Source: SG8-30 sp963695085
GTDB lineage: Bacteria > Pseudomonadota > Gammaproteobacteria > Steroidobacterales > Steroidobacteraceae
Assembly (NCBI GenBank): GCA_963695085.1
Contig: CAVOFV010000001.1
Coordinates: 248,001 to 312,000, forward strand
Length of the DNA stretch: 64,000 nt
Direction of reading: 5' to 3'
Part shown: positions 58,505 through 64,000 of the stretch, in pieces
How positions within the stretch are numbered: position 1 is the stretch's first letter
How the letters are laid out: every line of letters begins with the position of its first letter
Translations under genes and position numbers: made by a program
Notes under the pieces: model-generated
The model's input: the letters and a program-made list of their open reading frames with translations, nothing else
What the model was told of the DNA's origin: nothing
The model's database searches: none

Positions 58505-59203
58505 TCAGGGCAGGTCGAAGACCAGCACCTCGGCCGCGTTGCCGCCCGCGATGCGTATGGCATCCTCGTCTTCGATACGGGCCGCGTCACCCGCGCCGAG
58601 TTGCGTGCCATTGACGGTGATCGCGCCGTGCGCCACGTGCACGTAGGCGCGGCGCCCGTCGCCGAGCTCGAGGCGCGCCGTCTCGGCGCCGTCGAACAGG
58701 CCCGCGTACACGCGCGCGTCCTGGTGGATCGTGACCGAGCCGTCCTCACCGTCGGGCGAGGCGATCAGGCGCAGTTGGCCGCGCTTGTCCGCCGGCTCGA
58801 AACGCGTCTGCTCGTAGCCCGGTTCGACGCCCGCGACACTCGGCTGGATCCAGATCTGCAACAGGTGCACCGGCGCCGACTTCGACGGATTGAATTCCGA
58901 GTGCTGCACGCCGCGCCCGGCGCTCATGCGCTGCACGTCGCCGTAACCCATGATCGAGCCGTTGCCCATGCTGTCCTTGTGTTCGAGCTGCCCGTCCAGC
59001 ACATAGGTGATGATCTCCATGTCGCGGTGGCCGTGCGTGCCAAACCCCTTGCCGGGCTCGACGCGGTCCTCGTTGATCACGCGCAGCGGCCCGAAGTTCA
59101 TGTGGGCCGGATCGTGGTAGTCGGCAAACGAGAAGCTGTGCCAGGTGTCCAGCCAGCCGAGCTTGGCGTGCCCGCGTTCTGCGGCGTGTCTGATGGTCAG
59201 CAT
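58505..59203 (-). CDS. pirin family protein (YhhW-like)
   Basis: 232 aa bicupin. Metal ligands in the N-terminal cupin are all present: His57 and His59 (GTHGHRDMEIITYVLDG), His101 and Glu103 (RGVQHSEFNPS). Such enzymes can act as quercetin 2,3-dioxygenases in vitro; the physiological role is uncertain. Family start MLTIRHAAERGHAKLGWLDTWHSFSFADY supports ATG 59203. The longer frame to 59287 overlaps the regulatory region. It is probably cotranscribed with doxX under control of the divergent LysR regulator. Confidence 0.93.
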   Translation of the reverse strand: MLTIRHAAERGHAKLGWLDTWHSFSFADYHDPAHMNFGPLRVINEDRVEPGKGFGTHGHRDMEIITYVLDGQLEHKDSMGNGSIMGYGDVQRMSAGRGVQHSEFNPSKSAPVHLLQIWIQPSVAGVEPGYEQTRFEPADKRGQLRLIASPDGEDGSVTIHQDARVYAGLFDGAETARLELGDGRRAYVHVAHGAITVNGTQLGAGDAARIEDEDAIRIAGGNAAEVLVFDLP

Positions 59204-59251
59204 GGACGGTCTCCCGGTTCCTTGCGAAAACTCCTGACTCACGGTATTAGC

Positions 59252-59266
59252 ATTCATTAATGGAAT
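59252..59266. promoter_or_regulatory. palindrome in the pirin-lysR divergent region
   Basis: attcat-ta-atggaat, a near-perfect inverted repeat in a notably A+T-rich 111-base interval between divergent pirin and lysR genes. It fits the type of site bound by LysR-family regulators (inverted repeats around T-N11-A). No direct evidence of binding. Confidence 0.45.
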
Positions 59267-59314
59267 AAAGACCAAAAATGGAAACAATTATCCTGTTCAT
59301 GTGATAATAAGTTC

Positions 59315-60235
59315 ATGCAGCAACCTGGCACGGCCAGTTTCGACGATCTGCAGCTGTTCTGCGCAGTGGCGCGTCTGCACAGCTTCTCCAGGGCTGCGCG
59401 CGAACTGGACATGCCGCTGGCCACGGTCAGCCGCCGGGTCGCCGGCCTCGAGCGGCGGCTCGACACCCATTTGCTGAATCGCACCACGCGGCGCGTGGAC
59501 ACGACGGATGCCGGCGCCCTGCTGCTGGCGCGCTGCGAAGCGCCGCTGCAGGCGCTCGGCGAGGCCGTCGCCTGCCTGGGCGAGGAGTCCGGCACGCCAC
59601 GCGGACGCCTGCGGGTGACCATGCCGGCCGACCTGGCGCGGCACTGGCTGGCCCGCCCGCTGGCGACCTTCGCAGCCCGCCACCCGGACATCCGCCTGGA
59701 ACTCGACCTGTCGTCTCGCGTCGTCAACCTCGTGGAGGAAGGATTCGACCTCGCGATCCGCGCCGCCGAGCCGGACTCCGGTTCGCTCATCGCGCGGCCG
59801 CTCGTGCGCATGTCCACGTCGCTGTACGCGAGCCCCGATTACCTCGCCGCACTGCCCGGCTTGCGGCACCCACGTGACCTGGAATCGGTCAACGCGCTGC
59901 GGCTGGCCGGCCGCAGCAGTGACGCCGCGTGGGCGCTGCGGCGCGGTCGCGAGCGCATCACGATCACGCCACGCGGCAACCTCGAGCTGGACGACATGGG
60001 CGCGCTGATCGGGCTGGCCGCGGCCGGTGCCGGCGTCGTGCTCGTACCCGACCCGCTGGTACGCGACCGGCTGGCCGGCGGCACGCTGGCGCCCGTGCTG
60101 CCAGGCTGGCGCGGCCCGGATGCGCCCGTGTTTGCGGTGTACGCATCGCGCCGCATGCCGTTGCGGCTGCGACTGCTGCTGGACCACCTGCGAACCTGGG
60201 TGGCGCAGTTCCGCGAGCCGGACGGCGTGCCGTGA
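59315..60235 (+). CDS. LysR family transcriptional regulator
   Basis: 306 aa. N-terminal winged helix-turn-helix (FDDLQLFCAVARLHSFSRAARELDMPLATVSRRVAGLERRLDTHLLNRTTRRV, about residues 9-61). The C-terminal effector domain has GRLRVTMPADLARHWLARPLATFAARHPDIRLEL and VVNLVEEGFDLAIR. It is divergent from pirin-doxX and therefore the probable regulator of that pair. The stop overlaps the GTG of the following ABC-F gene (GTGA), so the two are translationally coupled, which is unusual. The effector is unknown. Confidence 0.92.
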   Translation: MQQPGTASFDDLQLFCAVARLHSFSRAARELDMPLATVSRRVAGLERRLDTHLLNRTTRRVDTTDAGALLLARCEAPLQALGEAVACLGEESGTPRGRLRVTMPADLARHWLARPLATFAARHPDIRLELDLSSRVVNLVEEGFDLAIRAAEPDSGSLIARPLVRMSTSLYASPDYLAALPGLRHPRDLESVNALRLAGRSSDAAWALRRGRERITITPRGNLELDDMGALIGLAAAGAGVVLVPDPLVRDRLAGGTLAPVLPGWRGPDAPVFAVYASRRMPLRLRLLLDHLRTWVAQFREPDGVP

Positions 60236-62139
60236 TCCAGTTCTCGGCCATGACGCTCGCGCGCGGCGGCCGCGTCCTGATCGAGGACGCCAGCTTGCAG
60301 GTTCACGACGGCTGGCGTGTGGGCGTCGTCGGCGCCAACGGCAGCGGCAAGAGCAGCCTGTTCGCGCTCCTGCGGGGCGAGCTGCAGGCGGACCGCGGCC
60401 GCTGCGACCTGCCGTCGCGATGGCGGACTGCGACCGTGGCACAGGAGACGCCGGCACTGCCCGCCCCCGCCATCGAGTACGTGCTCGACGGCGATGTCGA
60501 GCTGAGGCGCGTCGAGCACGCACTGTCCGAGGCGCACGCGGCGCGGGACGGCGCGGGCATCGGCCGGCTGCACGCTGAACTCGAGGCGATCGGCGGCTAC
60601 GCCGCGCGGCCCCGGGCGGCGGTCCTGCTGGCCGGACTTGGTTTCGCCAACGAGGACCTCGACCGGCCGGTGGCGAGCTTCTCCGGTGGCTGGCGCATGC
60701 GCCTGAACCTGGCGCGGGCGCTGGTCGCCCGCGCCGACCTGACCCTGCTCGACGAACCGACCAATCACCTGGACCTCGACGCCATCGTCTGGCTCGAGCG
60801 CTGGCTGGCGAGCTACCCGGGCACCCTGCTGGTCGTGTCGCACGACCGGGAATTTCTCGACGGCTGCGTCACGCACGTGGCGCACCTGGCCGATCGCGGG
60901 CTGCGGCTCTACCAGGGCAACTACTCGTCGTTCGAGGAGCAACGCGCTGCGCAATTGTGTGTCCAGCAGTCCATGTTCGAACGCCAGCAGCGCGAGATTG
61001 CGCAGCTGACCCGGTTTGTCGAACGATTCCGCGCCAAGGCGAGCAAGGCGCGCCAGGCGCAGAGCCGCGTCAAGGCGCTGGCGCGCATGCAGCGCGTCAG
61101 CGCCGCGCACGTGGATGCGCCATTCGAGTTCGAGTTCGCCGAGCCGGATCGCGCGCCCGACCCGCTGATCGCCCTCGAGGACGCGGCAGCGGCCTACGCC
61201 GGGCGCACGGTGCTGTGCAATGTCGACCTGCAATTGCGGGCCGGCTCGAGCATCGGCCTGCTCGGCCCGAACGGCGCGGGCAAGTCGACCCTCGTGAAGA
61301 TGCTGGCCGGCGGTCTGGCACTGTCTGCCGGGCGACGGGTGGCAGGGCACGGCGTCGAAATCGGTTATTTCGCCCAGCACCAGCTCGAGCAGCTCGCGCC
61401 CGATCGCTCGGCCCTGCAGCACCTGGCCGCGGAAGAGCCGCGCGTGCGCGAGCAGGACCTGCGCGATTACCTCGGCGGCTTCGGCTTTGGCGGCGGGCTG
61501 GCCGAAGCGCCGGCGCAGCGCCTGTCCGGCGGCGAGAAGTCGCGGCTGGTGCTTGCCATGCTGGTGCGGCGCCGGCCCGGCCTGCTGTTGCTCGACGAAC
61601 CCACCAACCACCTCGACCTGGAAATGCGCCATGCCCTGACGCGCGCGCTGAACGGCTTCGCCGGCAGCATGGTGCTGGTCACGCACGACCGCGCCCTGCT
61701 GAAGACGGTGTGCGACAGCTTCCTGCTCGTGGCCAACGGCCGGGCGGCCCCTTTCGACGGTGACATGGATGACTACCTTGCCTGGCTCATGGCGCGCCGT
61801 TCCTCGTCGGCGGGCGACGCGGACCCAGACCGCACCGGGGCCCGCACCGAGCGCCTCAGGGAACGCGCGGCGGCAACGGCCGAACGCCAGGCGCGGCTGG
61901 CCCGGCGGCGCCCGCTGGTCAAGGAGGCGGCGGCGATCGAGAAAAGGCTCGAAGCGCTGCTGCAGGCACGCCGCGCGGTCGAGGCGGCCCTGGTGGACCC
62001 CGGGACCTACGGGCCGGGCGGCGGCGAGGAAGTCCGGATTATGAATGTCAGGCTTGCCGAACTGTCGCGGGAGATCGACGCCGCCGAGGAGCGCTGGCTG
62101 TCAATCCAGCTGGAACTCGAGCAGGCGGACGCGCCCTGA
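60232..62139 (+). CDS. ABC-F family ATPase (YheS-like)
   Basis: 635 aa, two ABC cassettes without membrane domains; ABC-F proteins act on ribosomes to relieve stalling. Walker A1 GANGSGKS at 34-41, signature 1 SFSGGWRMRLNLARAL with Walker B LLDEPTNHLDLDAI, a linker helix pair (about 240-285, LTRFVERFRAKASKARQAQSRVKALARM), Walker A2 GPNGAGKST, signature 2 LSGGEKSRLVLAML and LLLLDEPTNHLDLEM. The C-terminal coiled coil (from about 540) has REIDAAEERWLSIQLELEQ. Starts at GTG 60232, overlapping lysR by four bases. YheS-like by layout; Uup is the alternative. Confidence 0.92.
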   Translation: MIQFSAMTLARGGRVLIEDASLQVHDGWRVGVVGANGSGKSSLFALLRGELQADRGRCDLPSRWRTATVAQETPALPAPAIEYVLDGDVELRRVEHALSEAHAARDGAGIGRLHAELEAIGGYAARPRAAVLLAGLGFANEDLDRPVASFSGGWRMRLNLARALVARADLTLLDEPTNHLDLDAIVWLERWLASYPGTLLVVSHDREFLDGCVTHVAHLADRGLRLYQGNYSSFEEQRAAQLCVQQSMFERQQREIAQLTRFVERFRAKASKARQAQSRVKALARMQRVSAAHVDAPFEFEFAEPDRAPDPLIALEDAAAAYAGRTVLCNVDLQLRAGSSIGLLGPNGAGKSTLVKMLAGGLALSAGRRVAGHGVEIGYFAQHQLEQLAPDRSALQHLAAEEPRVREQDLRDYLGGFGFGGGLAEAPAQRLSGGEKSRLVLAMLVRRRPGLLLLDEPTNHLDLEMRHALTRALNGFAGSMVLVTHDRALLKTVCDSFLLVANGRAAPFDGDMDDYLAWLMARRSSSAGDADPDRTGARTERLRERAAATAERQARLARRRPLVKEAAAIEKRLEALLQARRAVEAALVDPGTYGPGGGEEVRIMNVRLAELSREIDAAEERWLSIQLELEQADAP

Positions 62140-62168
62140 GGCCGGCTGGCGGGTCCGGTTGCATTCGA

Positions 62169-62197
62169 TGGATATTGCCCGGCACCAGGGGTACACT
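62169..62197 (+). promoter_or_regulatory. predicted promoter of ssrA
   Basis: TGGATA, 17 bases, TACACT: 4 of 6 and 4 of 6 matches. The expected transcript start is a few bases upstream of the mature tmRNA 5' end at 62210. Confidence 0.5.
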
Positions 62198-62209
62198 AAC
62201 GGCGTTCCT

Positions 62210-62564
62210 GGGGGCGACCGGTTTCGACGTGGGTTGCGAAACTCCAGGTGCGTGCCGAGGTGCAGGCCTCCTCGTTAATCAGCTTGCAAACAACTTAGTT
62301 GCGAACGAAGACAACTACGCTCTGGCGGCTTAATCCCGCCTAACCTCCGACTGGCATGTGCCTGTGAATCCAAATCGGGGGACGCGCTCACAGGATCGCG
62401 GTTTCGGTGTGCTGAGGGCCGATTCTGCTAAAACGCTCTTTAGCTGGCTTCATGTTTTCCCCGCCAGCCGGGTAGCATGAGGCGAGATCAATAGGCTGGA
62501 TACGCACGTAGATCCTGTAGCGTAGTGCTTGCGGACGCGGGTTCGATTCCCGCCGCCTCCACCA
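62210..62564 (+). ncRNA. ssrA: transfer-messenger RNA (tmRNA)
   Basis: 355 bases. The tRNA-like ends pair: 5' GGGGGCG with 3' CGCCTCC (one G:U), then ACCA; the T-arm GGGTTCGATTCCC is near the 3' end. The tag frame begins at GCG 62301 after the conserved TTAGTT and reads ANEDNYALAA, with stop TAA at 62331-62333. This peptide marks stalled products for ClpXP and related proteases. The following G+C hairpins correspond to the pseudoknots. It works with SmpB encoded at 56.5 kb. Confidence 0.96.
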
Positions 62565-62573
62565 TCACCGCAA

Positions 62574-62594
62574 CAGGGGCCCATCGGGCCCCTG
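62574..62594 (+). terminator. probable terminator hairpin after ssrA
   Basis: A 9-bp perfect stem caggggccc / gggcccctg with loop atc, 9 bases after the tmRNA 3' end. The tail (ctgcatttctc) is only moderately T-rich. Confidence 0.65.
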
Positions 62595-62817
62595 CTGCAT
62601 TTCTCGACCGTCCGCGGGAAGCGAACCCGCGCACCGCGAAACCCGCGTACCGGGTTGCGTGTCTTGCATTTCACGACCGTGCGTGCTGCACCGTTCAGCG
62701 AACTCCCCGGAGCGCTGCAACACCCGGTTTCCGGTGAATACGCCGGCCAAATGTGCTAAGAAAGTACCAACAAAGACGGGACCTTACGCATCCCGTGGCA
62801 CAACAGGGAGAATGACC

Positions 62818-64000
62818 ATGGATTTCGGCGCCTTCTTCGGCTCGCTGCAGACCGCCCTCGCGCCGCAGCTTCTGTCCATCCTCGCCGCCATTGGCATCCT
62901 GGTCATCGGCTGGCTGGTGGCCGTCGTGCTGCGCGCCGTCGTGCGGCGCGGACTCGGCACCATCAAGCTGAACGACAAGATCGCCGCGACGCTCGACCGC
63001 AAGGTCAATGCGGAAGACGGCATCGCCATCGGCATCTTCTGGTTCGTGATCCTGTTCACGCTGGTCGGCGTGTTCAACGCGCTGTCGCTGCAGATGGTGT
63101 CGGCGCCGATCCAGAACATGGTCGACCAGATCATGGGCTACTTGCCCAAGCTGCTGGCCGGCGCCTTGCTGTTCGTGGTCGCTTGGCTGGTCGCGACGCT
63201 CGCCAAGGCGCTCGTCGCCCGGGCGCTTGCGGCCACCAGCCTCGACGACAAGATCGCCGCCGAGGCGGGCATGCAGCCGATGAGCAGCAGCGTCGCCACG
63301 ACGCTGTTCTGGCTGGTCCTGCTGATGTTCCTGCCGGCGATCGTCGGCGCGTTGGGCCTCAACGGCGTGCTGCAACCGCTGCAGGACATGGTCAACGAGA
63401 TTCTCGGCGTCCTGCCGAACCTGTTCTCCGCCATCATCATCGGTGCGATCGGCTGGCTGGTCGCGGGCATCCTGCGCGGCCTGGTCACGGCCGTGCTGAG
63501 CGCAGCCGGCTCCGAGAAGCTGGCGGCGCGCATCGGCGTTTCCAAGGACGTGCCGCTGGCCGGCATCGCCGGCACCATCGTCTTCATCCTGGTCTTCTTC
63601 CCGGCGCTGGTCGCCGCGTTTGAGGCGCTTGGCATCGAGGCGATTTCCCGACCGGCCGCGGACCTGCTCGGGCAGTTCATCGGCGCCATCCCGAACGTGA
63701 TCGCGGCGATCCTGATCCTCGCCATCACATTCTTCGTGGCGCGGCTGTTCGCCGACCTGATCACGCGCCTCGCCGAGGCGGGTGGCCTGGACCGGGTGCC
63801 GGAGAAGCTGGGCCTCAGGAAGGCGCCGGCCGGCGCCATGGCGCCGTCCCGGGTGGCCGGCTCGCTGGTGCTGTTCTTCGCCATGCTGTTCGCGGCCGTC
63901 GAGGCAGCCAGCAGGCTGGCCTTGCCGCAACTGGCCGATTCGTTGCGCACCTTCGTCTGGTTCGCGGGCGACGTGTTGCTCGGCGGCCTGATCCTGATCG
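62818..64000 (+). CDS. mechanosensitive-channel-like membrane protein with repeated TM helices, 3' end missing
   Basis: 394 codons are in the window; the gene continues beyond the right edge. Repeated units alternate a long hydrophobic helix with an amphipathic segment: IGILVIGWLVAVVLRAVVRRGL, LLAGALLFVVAWLVATLAKALV, LFSAIIIGAIGWLVAGILRGLV and VIAAILILAITFFVARLFADLI. This is the pattern of small-conductance mechanosensitive channel-related proteins with conserved TM helix repeats. Each unit is followed by LDDKIAAEAG-type or EKLAARIG-type loops. ATG 62818 has GGGAG at 7 bases; the ATG at 62812 is too close to it. Whether a true MscS pore domain follows cannot be seen. Confidence 0.8.
   Translation, partial: MDFGAFFGSLQTALAPQLLSILAAIGILVIGWLVAVVLRAVVRRGLGTIKLNDKIAATLDRKVNAEDGIAIGIFWFVILFTLVGVFNALSLQMVSAPIQNMVDQIMGYLPKLLAGALLFVVAWLVATLAKALVARALAATSLDDKIAAEAGMQPMSSSVATTLFWLVLLMFLPAIVGALGLNGVLQPLQDMVNEILGVLPNLFSAIIIGAIGWLVAGILRGLVTAVLSAAGSEKLAARIGVSKDVPLAGIAGTIVFILVFFPALVAAFEALGIEAISRPAADLLGQFIGAIPNVIAAILILAITFFVARLFADLITRLAEAGGLDRVPEKLGLRKAPAGAMAPSRVAGSLVLFFAMLFAAVEAASRLALPQLADSLRTFVWFAGDVLLGGLILI

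Noticed and set aside
59839..61686. 615-codon minus-strand open frame opposite lysR and the ABC-F gene
   Set aside because: Antisense of two clearly recognised genes, with no motifs of its own.

Overview
The window is G+C-rich bacterial chromosome from a gammaproteobacterium. The order recN / hrcA-grpE-dnaK-dnaJ-dapB-carA-carB-greA-yhbY-rlmE-ftsH-folP-glmM-tpiA-secG-tRNA-Leu is a classic gammaproteobacterial housekeeping block. The complex I operon (nuoA-N) directly after secG is, from known gene orders, most like the Xanthomonadales/Nevskiales/Steroidobacterales side of the class. That placement is inference from synteny. Nothing here fixes a genus.

Layout. 0-12.9 kb is a loosely packed accessory region: the 5' end of an HMG-CoA-synthase-like gene, two adjacent lipoproteins, a DUF2339-like membrane protein, a DUF6455 protein, a SnoaL-like lipoprotein, an aldo/keto reductase and a DUF1993 gene that are each frameshifted, an SDR oxidoreductase, a lipoprotein with an internal duplication, an M20-family hydrolase with altered metal ligands, and a Sel1-repeat protein. 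12.9-20.1 kb is an island of single, unrelated small genes in mixed orientation, separated by copies of a short repeat. The repeat carries the 3' end of the initiator tRNA plus a terminator-like hairpin, and the genuine tRNA-fMet closes the island at 20.0-20.1 kb. A decayed IS30-type element sits next to that tRNA. 20.1-34.4 kb is the complete 14-gene nuo operon (minus strand), with nuoL split by two frameshifts. 34.5-46.1 kb holds tRNA-Leu, secG, tpiA, glmM, folP, ftsH, rlmE, the divergent yhbY, then greA, carB and carA. 46.3-52.1 kb is dapB and the heat-shock operon hrcA-grpE-dnaK-dnaJ with a CIRCE operator. 52.2-57.0 kb is nadK, recN, fur, bamE, rnfH, ratA and smpB. 57.0-64.0 kb holds a DUF1295 membrane enzyme, doxX-pirin divergent from a LysR regulator that overlaps an ABC-F ATPase gene, tmRNA (ssrA), and the start of a mechanosensitive-channel-like gene.

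How the parts work together. The nuo operon encodes the proton-pumping NADH:quinone oxidoreductase. HrcA-GrpE-DnaK-DnaJ is a self-repressed chaperone system. FtsH is the membrane quality-control protease, SecG assists export, and SmpB with tmRNA performs ribosome rescue. CarAB, DapB, GlmM and FolP are entry points to pyrimidine/arginine, lysine/peptidoglycan, UDP-GlcNAc and folate synthesis.

The most unusual signal is the tRNA-fMet-derived repeat array. In many gammaproteobacteria the initiator tRNA is followed by rimP-nusA-infB. Here it is followed instead by the repeat-separated island. Net +1 frameshifts occur in four conserved genes between 6.6 and 23.8 kb, including the normally indispensable nuoL, so sequence or assembly error must be considered before calling any of them a true pseudogene.
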